Assembly: GCF_003073045.1 (NCBI RefSeq)
Contig: NC_037590.1
Location: 10,869,042 to 10,933,041 of the forward strand
From: Pomacea canaliculata
Taxonomy: Eukaryota > Mollusca > Gastropoda > Architaenioglossa > Ampullariidae
Direction of reading: 5' to 3'
DNA: 64,000 nt
In this document: one piece after another, positions 27,101 to 37,660 of the stretch
Position numbering within the stretch: position 1 is the first letter of the stretch
How the letters are laid out: the number at the start of each line of letters is the position of its first letter
Notes under the pieces: model-generated
Databases searched by the model: none
What the model saw: only the letters and a program-made list of their open reading frames with translations
What the model was told of the DNA's origin: nothing
Translations under genes and position numbers: made by a program

Positions 27101-30100
27101 ATTGGTGAAAAAAGCAGCTTAAAGGCATTTGCTTTTTGAGTAGTTTATCAATACCACTTTCAAAAATGTGGTCATTACTTTGGTTTGTGGCAGACCATAT
27201 TGGTTATAGCCTTAATTTCTTTTTAATGGACGAACACGTCTTTGCCATGATGTTCATGTTGGGGGATGTTCCATCAAAAGTTCAGCTGCTCCTGTTTTAT
27301 GATAAAGGTTAACTGTTGAATAACTAGGCAATAAAGGCAAATCAGAAGGTAAAAAGTGCTGTTGTACAATATATTTTAATGTCCTTTAGTGTGCCTTTTC
27401 TCATCAATGTATAAGATTCAAAGACTATTTGAGTCATAACTCAACTGCAAATATCTTTTGTCGTTAACTAGTCGAGATAATACATTTAATAATTTCATTA
27501 GCATTTGTCCTCAAGGAGCCTTTATTGGTCTGCTGGGAAGTTTTTATTGATGACATTTCAGCTGTGCAGAGATTTTAGATTTCTGGGACATTCAGACTTT
27601 TTGACATCTGTTCATTTAAGTGTATATCTAGCTTTTTATTTCTTTAAGTTATTTACCCAATACTTGTAGCTTACTTGTATTAGTGTTTTCTTTATTTTTC
27701 CTGTTGGATAAAAAAATCTGTTGATACTGATTGACTGACACTTCCTTTTTGGTTCTTCTCAGCTTCAGTCCCTTTTCTCAGTTTCTGTCCCCTGTATCAG
27801 GTTTGTGTCAGAGGGGTTGGGTATTCTTTAAGACTATTTTTCCCCGTCAGTTTTTCTTTATTGTTTTCTGATCTCTGTACTTTTTCTTCAAAAAAAATTG
27901 TTTTTCCTAATTTTTAGCAGATGAAAATTGTTGACATGTTTCAGGTCTGTTGTGATTGAGTACAGCAATGCCAATCAGGCCAAAGACATTGTCAGATCTT
28001 ATATCAGTGTCAGCATCAACAAAGTTAAATTGCGTCTTACCTGGAATGGCTTGTCTCGTGAAAAATTACCTGTTCCACCTCCCAAGAAAGGTAAGTGCTT
28101 GCTAGAATTCTCAAATACATTCAGAATTTTATAGTAGATTCGTTCTCTATGTTTTAATGTAATTATGAATAGTTATCACATTATCATATAGTTATCATTA
28201 TATCATGAGAATGTGACCTTGTTTTAGAAGCTATTAAGAATAGTAATAAAGCCCAATGGATTTTGCAGTTGTAAGGAATGCATTGTTTACTTTCTTAATC
28301 TCTACTAATGATAAAATTTTTGTTCCTGTCAGCTGAGATCTTTAAATTACAAGATGCTGCTTAAAGCATATCAGTATTACTCATTTCAAAATATACATTA
28401 AAGCTACAAAAGGAAATAAACACTATATTGATTTAATAGTAAAATTTTGAAGAGTTGATTTGAATTTTCTGACATAACTGCAGTATAAATTTTTCTCTAA
28501 TTTGTAATCATATTTGAAAATTTCACTTAAGAAATTTTCAAAAAGTTGTTTAGACATAAGATGACAATGTTGGTACTTAAATAATTACTAGAAAATGCAC
28601 TATGATGAGCACAAATCACACATATATGTTTAACAAAAATATTTGTTTACCACAGTTGATGGGAAAGTCTTCCAAATTCCTGTACGAGATGGCTGGCGTG
28701 AAGGAAAGACCAAATCCCAGGATCGTCGGGAGTCACGTGAGTTAAAGGAGTTGTTTGGAAATGCACCTGGCGGGGCAGCTGAGACAAACACTTCCATCAG
28801 TGAAAACGAAGAGTCTTCAAATATTCAAGAACCTTCTAGCAGTCAGGGCAACCAGAAAGTGCAAACGCCACCAACATCCCAAGAGTCCAAGGTGGGAGAT
28901 GTGGCGGGGAGAACATTAAAGTCTTTATCATTCAGCCCTCGGAGCGGAGAAGGTTGCCATGACAGGAAACAGGAGGAAGAGGGAGGACAAGGTGTAAGAC
29001 AGGAAGGCACGGACATTGTGGAAGGCACTGAAGTGATATCACCAGACTGGGAAAGGGACCATCCAGATAGAGAGTCCATTTCACCAGATTGGGACGATAG
29101 CCCCAACAAAGAGGACACCAAGTGTCAAAAAGAAACATCACAACATCAGCGTCTAGCCAGGGATGACATCCAGCAATCTAGAGTGAGGCAGAGGCAAGGC
29201 AGACATTCTGATAAGGACAGTGGAAGGACAGGGAGAAATGCACAGTCAGATAAAGGATTGCGCAAGGATGCTAGAGACTTGGAGCTTTCTCGCAGAGACT
29301 CTAGGAGACCTTCCTCAGATGCAGCAAGAGAGGCTTTGAAAGACAGCTACCAGAGTGGAAAGAGATCTCGAGAGGAGGGAGATTATAGCATGATGAGAAG
29401 CACAGACCAGAGAGCTGGAACTAGCATGGCACATCGCTTCGAAAATTCAGTGTATTCTCAAAGACGCCCAAGTCCGCTCCGGTCAACACAGAGGTACATT
29501 AGAAGTCCTAGGCATTCTCCTAAAAGGCTTCGCAGAAGTTCAAGTCCACCAAGGCATCGGATAGGACCCCATTTAAGCAGAAGTCCACTGGCAAAGCACC
29601 GCAGCAGTATTAGCCCTTCAAGGATTTTACCAGACCAACTTAGGAGTGTGAGTCCTATAAGACCATCAGTTGGGCATGATAACAGGAGCAGAAGTCCAGC
29701 AAAACAAAGAGCCCCCAAAACATTCACTCCAGAAAGGGATGTTAGGGATGCAAAACTCTTGGCTCAGATGTTGCTCAAGAGCCTCAGTCCTTCTCGGTCT
29801 TCTCAACCTCCAAAGGAAAAAGGAGATTGGAATGCTGGCCAGCAATCTGGGTTTCAGAGGACAGGATGGAACGTGGGGAATTCTGGAGACCAAAAAAACA
29901 TCTTATCATCTCAGTCCACTCTAGTTACCCGTGGACCTTTGTTCCCAATAGGGCTGCCCTCAGCATCCCATCCAGTTACTGCTGGCAGTTTCATTGCTGC
30001 CAAAGGACCGGCATCCACAAGCGGTAATTCTTCACTGCAGAAGATCCCTGGGCTGGATCTAGCTGTTGCAGAGGACATGAGAACCAGAACCCAAGACAGA

Positions 30101-33100
30101 TTCTTAGAGCAGGTGCAGTCCCTGAGCAGACCCGAAGAAAAGTTGCCTCAGTTTATGGCAGGTGGTGTGAGTGAAGGTGTCTTGTATGGAACTGCCAGCG
30201 AGGCATTCAGACAGAAGCCTGATTTGCAAAAAAAAGGAACTAGTAGTTCTTTCGGCACCAGAGAAGAGCCCTTTAGGCCATCTTACCAGCCTGACAGCCA
30301 GAAGACAAGCTGGGCAAACAAGCTGGATGCTGTCCAGACCTGGCCATTGTCAGATAAATCCCAGATTACAGCTATTTCTGAACCAACAAGTGAGAGAACT
30401 CTTACACCAAAGACAGGTTTGAGCTCAAGTAAGAATGAATCTCTAAATTTTCTCAGAAAATATTATTTATGTGAATTGTTCCCTACTAGCAGCAGGTTTG
30501 TGTGCATGGATACATACATTTGTGTGCATGAATGGAAATATGTGTACAGGTTTGTGTTCGTAATAGGTGATATTTTTTTTTTTTGAGTGGGCAAACGAAT
30601 GTTTATGCACGCAGCCAAGAGACTTCCAAATCCACCAAAATCAGATCTTGATGGAAAGATGTCTTAATTGGGAAATCATGCTTTTGTTTTAGGAACTGCG
30701 ACTTCAAATGCCTAGAGATTCTAGTTTATTTATTTAATGTTTAAAAGAAAGCTCGTAAAACCATATCTTTCTACATATTGAATATATTTAACTTGCTGTT
30801 AACTCCTTTTTCATTATAAACTAGCTAATCAGAGTTTGTGCTGTTGGTACTTTCTCAAATGTACCATTCAATCTTAAATTGAATTTGCACAATGTGCTCC
30901 ACATATATAGTATTCTTGAAGATTTATAAAGAAACTGAGTAAACAGGTAAGAGCAGCCAAACAACCCATGTGTACTGGGTAGAAAAAGATGCTTTTTGAA
31001 AATGCACTATATGAATTTTTTAAAATGTGATTGCTGCAAAACGTCACATCAGAGCACGAACAGTCAATCTCAAAAATATTTTATAAATATTTGACTTTGC
31101 ACTGGTTAATAAAGATACAGCAGTGAACAAGCAGTCTCTTTTAAAATGCGCTTAATGTATTTTACATGATTTCTGCAAAACGTCATTAGGTAAACTGTTG
31201 GTGAGAAGCAAAATTTTTAAATATTTTAAAGTATGCTTATTATTTTTTTGTTTTTTGCCAGTTGTAATAGAGCACAAACTGTCATAGTAGTTGTAGTAGA
31301 GATGGCGTTTATATAGCAAAGTATGTGCATAAAAACATTTTGGGTCACAGTGAAAAGGTCTTAAAAGGGAGGTTCCACTGTATTAAGACCTGTCTGATAA
31401 AGTGAAGACTGTGTCAACAGTTAAGAGAATGCTCAGCACAGAGCTAAACAGTGCAGTGAAAATCTTATTTTTCCAGCAGAAATTTTAAATCATATACCAA
31501 GATAAATGGTTTCGTTCATACCTGGAGCAGATTTTTTAGCAAGAAAATAAGAAAAGCTTTACCTTTCAGATGCTTTGGCTGGACGGGATCTTATGGTGCT
31601 CAGGCAAGAGGCTGCAAGGCATCTTGCTTCCCTTGAGAAATCAGCTGGTGGAGCTAAGAAGGTATAAATTGACCTTTAAGTACCAGGAAGCCAAAAAAAA
31701 AAAAGACTTTACCAAAATTATTAAATTACTTTATTTTTAGCAAACATCATTAATTGCAGTATTTTATTATGAAGTTTGAAAGACAAGATTCCATTTTATT
31801 CCATCATTTTTAAATATTTAGACTAAAATTAATTTGCAAGAATTTAAATTTGTTTTAGAATGACAGGAAAAAGCATGAAATATTAGTTATTTTAATTTAT
31901 ATTATTTGAAAATGCAATTGCATTGGTTTATATATTTAGACCTATTTAATCTAAAAACAACTTACACATAGCCACATTTTGTTACAGGATGAGGGCAGAC
32001 AAGATTTAAGGACACCATTAAGGTAAAATTAGGTTTTCTTTTTGGATTTAGAGTTTGATGTGCCCTGGTCAACTGGTACTAGTCAAGGAATGAATGATTG
32101 AGTGTATAAAATTTAAGGTAATTTGCTTCTGATAATCACAGTTGGTTTGCATAGTTTATTAAAAGCTTAATAGTAAAATGCATTGAAAGAGAAATTATTT
32201 CATGCTGAATTACTGCTTTATAATTTTCAGAGCTGAAACATCAGGTAATGCTGTTGTAATGGACTATGGACACCAGTCACGAAAACGCGAAGCTGAGCAG
32301 AAGCCCATAGATGTTCCACTAAAGCGAATTCGAGATGAAGGTTTTGGAAAGGACATAATGTCTGTGGGAAATCAGGATTCTATGGCAGGTGGATCAAAGA
32401 ACCAGCAGAATTTAGGTGGTGCTTGGAGCAGGGATGATAGCAGGACAGGACTTGGAGGTATTCAGATGCCATGGAAATCACTAGTTCATAGTTCTGAGGG
32501 ATCAGGACTGGGGCCATCGCCATCTGTTCGGGATTTGAAAGTGTTGAGCGTGGAGGACAGCTTGGACAAGCATATAATGTACCTGGACTTGGGCCATCAC
32601 CTGTGCGAGGATTTGATGGACCTGGTCTTCAGCCACCAGGGAGAATGATTGACGGATCTGGATTTGGAGCATCTGCAAGCCGAGGAGTGGAAGGACCTGC
32701 ATTTATGTCACTGACAGGAAGAGGGCCAGATGGACCTGGACTTGGTAGAGGAAGAGGATCTGAGGGCTCTGGTTTAGGGCCACAACAGGGTCAAGGGAAA
32801 GATGGACCAGGACGAGGGCCACAATCAGGACAGGGCTTAGAAGGGCCTAGCTTTCATCGAACTCCGGGAAGAGGACCAGATGGGACTATGCTTGGTCCAC
32901 AGTTAGGGAGAGACCCTAATAGACCTGGACAACTTGGACAAGGGCTGCCATCAAGACAAGGGCCTGGGCTAGGACAGCCACCAGGATTAGGCCCAGATAG
33001 TTCAGAACAGGGCCCAATGCAAGGGCGAGGGCCAGGTAGACCAGGTTTTGGACATCCATCTTGGCAGAGCCGGGATGGTGCAGAATTTGGGCATGGCCCT

Positions 33101-33583
33101 GGGTCTGTTAGCCAAGGAATGATGTCCATGTCAGGCCCTGGCCTGCAGAATCGGGATATGGGTATGCAGCATGATGTTGCGAGATTCAACAGCGGAGGAT
33201 ATAGCGGGCCATCACCCATGTCAGGAGGTGGCCCAAATCTAGGTGGTGGGCCTGTGAAGGGACCAGAAAGAAGAGACTGGGGACAAAACAAACCCATGGG
33301 AGCTGGATGGTCCCAAGATGGAGGTCAGGGACACCAGATGGAAGGTTCTCGAAACTGGGATAAACAGGATAAAGAGGGAGTTTGGGATAGAGGAGGGGAA
33401 GGATACTGGCTTGATAAACAAGTCATGGGGGCCATGCAGCAACATCCCCCTGTACCTCCCGGCCCTCCTCAGAGTCAGTTAAATTCTCCATGGATGGCGC
33501 CACCTCCAAGACCACCAGTGCAGCTGACAGGACAGCCAGGTTCAGGTTCTGTTTTGCATCCATTCTATCCAGGCTCAATGTAA
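9182..33583 (+). CDS. Large low-complexity RRM protein, nuclear matrix type, unassigned family
   Basis: Coding exons: 9182-12006, 12431-12569, 12756-12892, 15940-16017, 24538-24670, 27945-28090, 28656-30428, 31570-31661, 31988-32022, 32231-33583; exon 1 is the UTR exon ending at 8111. Start 9182 (AATGATGG context) opens an acidic N-terminus (MDTSNDMEDIEGDMDDFPEE). Then come a long Thr/Ala/Lys/Pro-rich stretch, an Arg/Ser/Lys-charged region, a helical segment (LWRFAVQMSPLEFADLAQES), and one RRM across 24538-28090: beta1 NVHISSVP, beta3 GSVVIEYS, beta4 KVKLRLTW. The RNP1-like strand lacks the usual aromatic pair. An RS-type region (SPRHSPKRLRRSSSPPRH) and a Gly/Pro/Gln repeat tail end the protein. 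Three missing single bases (10120-10160, 11905-11913, 32529-32533) must be allowed; exon lengths then sum to 2,238 codons. An RNA-associated nuclear role is inferred. Resembles matrin/ZNF638 or SRRM-type proteins only loosely. Small exons may be missed in the long introns. Confidence 0.8.
10325..10510 (+). repeat. Coding minisatellite, Thr-Ala-Ala-Lys-Pro repeats
   Basis: Tandem near-copies of a 24-30 base unit of the type ACACAAACAGCAGCAAAACC encode repeats such as TQTAAKPTS within the large RRM protein. Unit length varies in multiples of three, so the frame is kept. The same residues continue more loosely to about 10700. Confidence 0.8.
13092..15212. mobile_element. Old DNA transposon with degraded inverted ends, carrying a nested LINE tail
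   Basis: The left end (from TCATGCATTATTTAACGACA, followed by TACGTTCTGAATAATGCATT) and the right end read on the minus strand (from TATGCATAATACACAATGAC, followed by GGTCAAGAAATGACTGCATG) share loose terminal inverted similarity. From memory both ends resemble an abundant vertebrate DNA transposon whose ends read CATGCGxCGCxTAACGACG and CATGxGCCGCATAACAACG; I cannot name it with certainty. No transposase frame is seen inside. A minus-strand LINE 3' end (13345-13950) sits within. It lies in intron 4 of the RRM gene. Confidence 0.5.
13345..13950 (-). mobile_element. LINE 3' end (CR1/L2-like), truncated
   Basis: Read on the minus strand this gives the C-terminal tail typical of CR1/L2-type reverse transcriptase ORFs: broken frames with YGHRIFTYCAVKQWNSLF, then ESFKCALKTHPLNI, followed by a 3' UTR. 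The UTR (13352-13500) is about 70% alike by eye to 37439-37590, so both belong to one family. It is 5' truncated with frameshifts. Confidence 0.7.
16830..17275 (-). mobile_element. LINE 3' end (CR1/L2-like), second copy
   Basis: The minus strand encodes LLKTLHWLPKRHTKYKVVSI, matching the HWLPV-R-I-YK motif near the end of CR1/L2-type reverse transcriptase ORFs, and further on a broken FGPTLWNSPP segment corresponding to the usual GPRLWNSLP motif. It is 5' truncated and frame-broken. It lies in the longest intron of the RRM gene. Confidence 0.75.
17640..19790 (+). mobile_element. RTE-type LINE remnant (endonuclease end plus reverse transcriptase)
   Basis: The order of motifs follows an endonuclease-RT LINE: NQIDFIL near 17680 (end of the endonuclease domain), TGFRAGRTIVQIFNSHILIE near 18660 (RT), KFNIEEGLVQ near 18820, a degraded FADIN segment at 19003 where RT has FADD, and FLATVKWHKLF with FGHVAWHD near 19470-19520, the hallmark tail of RTE-like elements. 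Stops and frameshifts occur throughout, so it is long dead. Boundaries are approximate. Confidence 0.75.
19791..24537. other. Intron of the RRM gene: eroded repeat DNA, no gene seen
   Basis: No frame with protein-like composition is found apart from short chance frames. The texture suggests very old, unclassified repeats. The next exon of the host gene begins at 24538 after TTTTGCAG. The intron 24671-27944 is likewise empty of recognisable features apart from an A-rich tract at 26824-26860. Confidence 0.5.
23105..23300. repeat. Degenerate short repeat with GAACACATGAAGAATTT units
   Basis: The string GAACACATGAAGAATTT occurs at about 23140 and again at about 23222, 82 bases apart, within a larger stretch of similar phrases (AAAATTTGCAGC, AGAATTTTCAGCAGA, AAAATTTGCAGC at 23430). 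It looks like an eroded tandem array of roughly 80-base units. Confidence 0.5.
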
Positions 33584-35725
33584 ACTGTAATTATGCAGCA
33601 TTGATGCATTGAGAAGTGTCATACAGAAATATTGAGAAATGGAACTTTCCAGAAAGTCTTTTCAAAATTTGCCCTTTTGATTAGGAGCTATTACAGAGAA
33701 TTCCATACTGCTGTTTTTGAAGAAGTCTTTTATACCTAGATGCAGAAAGATTTGGGCCTGAATGCTGCAAAAAATGACTTTCTGTTTTATAAAGTAGTTA
33801 AAATAGGAATTCATTCAATGTTGCCAGTGTTTAAGTGAGCATTTGTAGCTTGTTTTTATTATTTTTCCCCAAAGCAGATAGGTTTCATAATGGGAATTCT
33901 ATTCGTAAATTTTGCTTAGTGTTTAGATTGCTCTCTAAAGATCTTCACTGCTGCTTCAGTTACGTGGCTTAACTGCACCAAGATTTGTTTCTCGGAACAA
34001 CTATGATACAGAGAAAATGTTCACAATCTTCCTGGTTTGAAAAAAAATGTTTTCCCTTTGTGTTGATGTTTTAAAACAGCAGGAACAGGTGAAAAGCAAT
34101 ATAATTTATGTTCTCTTTTTATTGAAGAAATTGTTTGAACTGTACTACGAAAAACTGCATTTAGGTGGTTTGTATTTTGAAACAAGTGCTGTTGCCTACT
34201 CTGTGAGTTCCTACAGATAATCAAGATTTAAGACTGTCTTCCTCACCCCCAGAGGAATTTGTGTATTCTCTTAAAAGATTTAAACATGAAATTGATGCTG
34301 ATGCCCACACATTGATAACGAACATTGCAAGGGCATGTAAAATGATGATAAACACCTTATTTTGGTCAAAATTACAGTTTCAAATGAGAGTAATGTAGGA
34401 ATTCCTGCGTATTGCTTGCACTTTTTTCAGTTTGAATGTGGCAGATGTCTTGAATGAGTTTCCATTTTTAAAGAGCTGTAGTGAGCATGAGTTTCAAGTT
34501 GTTTGTTTTCCATTTTTTATTCAGTCATTACATGTATCAGTTTTCATGTAGTCCTTGCCAGTGTTATGAAGCTTTGTCAAAGATGCCGGAGGTAGAGTAA
34601 CGCAAGCATTAACTGTCTGGACACTGCTTTATGTCTACTCTTCATTTCCCCATTTGGCCTAGAGCAAGGACTAATTCCCAGTCCTTTGTCATATGTGCCC
34701 ATTACAACAGGAAGTATTGTATTGTAGAATGGCTTTAACCCTTTATTTGAACAATCAATATTTTAGCGCTCGATTTGTTAGCTAACTGCAAATTTAAGGT
34801 ATTTTTCTTCAAGCTGCTTGCTGGAGATTTTATAACATTTTAACACACACTCATGCAGATTCATATTCTCTTGGGTTTGCAGGGTTGTTTTTGGTGAGGA
34901 GGTGATGTTTGGGGGATGGATTTCTTTTTACCCCTTCTCCTTTTCATTCCAGAATACAAGCAAGTTGTTGACAAAATCTTATTGTTGTAACTTGAATTGT
35001 TCTTTGTAGTCTGGTTTTTATTTTTTGTTGTTTTGGCTCATCAGGCATTCCCCCATGTGAGTGGTAGGAATCCTAGGCATTGTGCTGAAAGATTAAATTA
35101 ATGATTTAGTTTGACATATGCTTTCCTCTAAGGATGATGACAAGATTGGTGTTTGTTTTTGTTTTTGGTTTTTGTTTGTTTGTTTGTTTGTTTGTTTTTT
35201 GTTGGTGTTATTCCCATCAATGCTGCTTAAGTTAAACATGTTAAGTCTGGCTGTTAAACCATATTCAAACATTTCATAGACTGTAGTATGTCACATGTCT
35301 GTTTTATGTCAAAGTACATTTGAATGGCTGCCTTTTGATGCCAAAAATACCCATTATTTTTAGAAATACTAATAGACATGTGACGTAATTTGATGTTTTC
35401 CATCCCAGTTTTGTTTAAGTGGTGTATTGTGCACCCAAATCACTTAATTATATTTATCACAGGAGAAGATCCAAAATTTCAAAACTGTAAAGGTTAGAAC
35501 ATTAAGACACAATGTGTATATGATTTATAATGTATTTACTTCTGCTGGGACCATCAGAAGGCATCAAGATTGATTACAATGGAAAATGAGTTATCGAGAA
35601 AAGTTAATTAAAGCACATTAATTAGTTATTTCCCTATATAATTGTTGACTTTGTAAAGGGGAGACAAAAAGCTTCCAACATACCTGTTACTGTTAATTTC
35701 AACACTATCAGGGATGACAGCCATG

Positions 35726-35731
35726 AATAAA
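35726..35731 (+). terminator. Polyadenylation signal of the RRM gene
   Basis: AATAAA stands 2.1 kb after the stop codon at 33583 and is followed at 35777 by a GT-rich run (TGTGTGTGTGTG), the usual downstream element. This gives a 3' UTR of about 2.2 kb, which includes a TTTG microsatellite (35169-35194). A second AATAAA at 36059 is an alternative. Confidence 0.6.
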
Positions 35732-37162
35732 TATTGATATTGAATTGGCTATTTATTTACTTCTGTTTGCATTGTGTGTGTGTGTCCTCAACACTGACAT
35801 TTAAAATACAGGCAGACAACGTAACAGGGTTTATTAGCAAACGAAGTTTTCGGTCGGATACAATTGTTAAAATGGTTTAAATGTTGGTTTGAAAAATAAC
35901 TGTTAATAATAGCGTGTACATCATCTTTCTCTCAATGAACTGAGAAGCAAGAGGCCAGGGACAAGTAGAGCAGTTTACTTGTTTTTCTTGTGGAGGTCTC
36001 CCATCGAGCATGATCACCAGGTCATGAATAGTGAAATCACTTTAAAATGTTTCTTGAGAATAAAGTTTGCTTTTTGGCACATGGACGCATTGGATGTGAT
36101 GTCGGAGGTAGGTAGGTGAAATTTTACGGTTGTCTTAGTCTGGCTATCACTCCTATCGTTAAAAAATTGTAGGTGTCTTCACATCTGCTTTAGTGTTGCA
36201 TGTCATGCGTTGGGTATTTTTCTTGTTTAGTTGTTTTGACACTAAAGTATCATTTTTCAAAACAAGCTAGACGTTTGGGGTGGGGGGGGATTTTGCTGGA
36301 CTTTCACCGTGTGGCCTTCAGACCATTGCCGAGCGTGCTGAGCGCGGACAGGCGCTGATGAGCTTGAGACATGATCGTCTGCACATCACGCAGCTCACGC
36401 CTGACACTGTAATCTCCCCTGGACGCCCACCCTCACCCCGCCAGTCGCGTCTGCCCCGGCCAGGCGCTGTAACTCACTGAGCCCCCCCAAGCCTGAAGGG
36501 AAGCTGCCCAACCTCCCTCCGTGTGAGTGTGCTTGCATGCGCGCCTGTATTCCAACTTTTTTCGTTTGTCAATGGACAATGCAATGGCGGTGTAATCAAG
36601 CCACAAAGTGTATTGCGAAAAGTGATGCTGTAAGTATCCTGTGTATATATATATATGAAAGCTGTGGAATACCGCACACCTAGACTAAAACCTAGACTGG
36701 ACACCATACTCGTTAGTGTTCCATTCCGAATATAGAAGTTTGTTTGGGATGGGGGTCAGGAGAAGTTTGTTAACCATGTCCCCTGTGGACCTTTGACCTT
36801 TTGACCAGAATTCGGTTCCCAAGGTTTACTTTTGCATCCCGAGGCCCTGCGTCGACAGTAAGAGTGTGTCGAGGTCTGGAAAGCGCAGCCTGTTAGTGTC
36901 ATGCTCCGAAAATGCGCTCGGTGGGTCTGTTAAGGAAAAACACGAACGAAAATGAAAAAAAGTAAAGAATAAAATAAAATTTGAATTGGGGGGGGAGGTT
37001 TGATGGGGCGCAAAATAATGTATTCTACAATCTACACATGCAGGCCTACGGGGACAATTTAATTATTTAAAATTTCTGATCAGCGAAGCGCGAAATAAGA
37101 TAAAGGAATTGGAAAGAAAAAAGACAAGTCGGCACCACACTTGCCGGCCTCCACAAGATGCT

Positions 37163-37176
37163 CCGCTAGGGGGCGC
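37163..37176 (+). promoter_or_regulatory. CTCF-like binding motif
   Basis: CCGCTAGGGGGCGC fits the conserved CTCF core (CC-R-S-Y-AG-R-K-GGC-R-S) at every position. It lies in the intergenic DNA between two genes with unrelated roles, a fitting place for an insulator. Binding is inferred from sequence alone. Confidence 0.5.
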
Positions 37177-37431
37177 TGCGGATAGGTTCATCCGAACTTC
37201 AACGTCCACAGCGAAGTGTTTCAACACTGGCAAATAGGTGCGGCAGGGGGACTTGTGTCTTGACCTGAAATGATCAACAAATGAAACACGTGTTGAAAGT
37301 TAGTTTTGCTTTTTTATTTTTAAGCAAAAAGTTTCTCTCCTTCGCTGTTCGCTCTACCGGCTTGTTCGGAACCCATACAACGTATATAGTCAGTTGTCAC
37401 AGTGCAGCTTCAAATAATTAATGTAAAATTT

Positions 37432-37660
37432 GTCAAACGCATACTCACACTCCTAAGGAGCATGCTCTTATATGCGCTTAAGAACAACAACGAATAATGG
37501 ACAGCATACGAGGGACAGGAAAACAAATATATAACATATAAACTATAAAAGAATAAACAACCTCACTAAACGAAGAATAAAAATCAAATACAGAAAACAT
37601 ATTCATAGCAATAACTAAAACGATTGCTTGTAGTGTAACGTTCTGAAACAGAAATCTCAA
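37432..37660 (-). mobile_element. LINE 3' UTR fragment, same family as 13345-13500
   Basis: GCATACTCACACTCCTAAGG and the following 150 bases (CTTAAGAACAACAAC, ACAGCATACGAGGGACAG, AAAGAATAAACAA) match the copy at 13352 at roughly 70% by eye. No coding part is retained. Confidence 0.65.

Noticed and set aside
32854-33297. Minus-strand Pro/Cys/Gly-rich frame of 147 codons opposite the RRM gene tail
   Set aside because: It is the complement of the Gly-Pro repeat exon and has no signal of its own.
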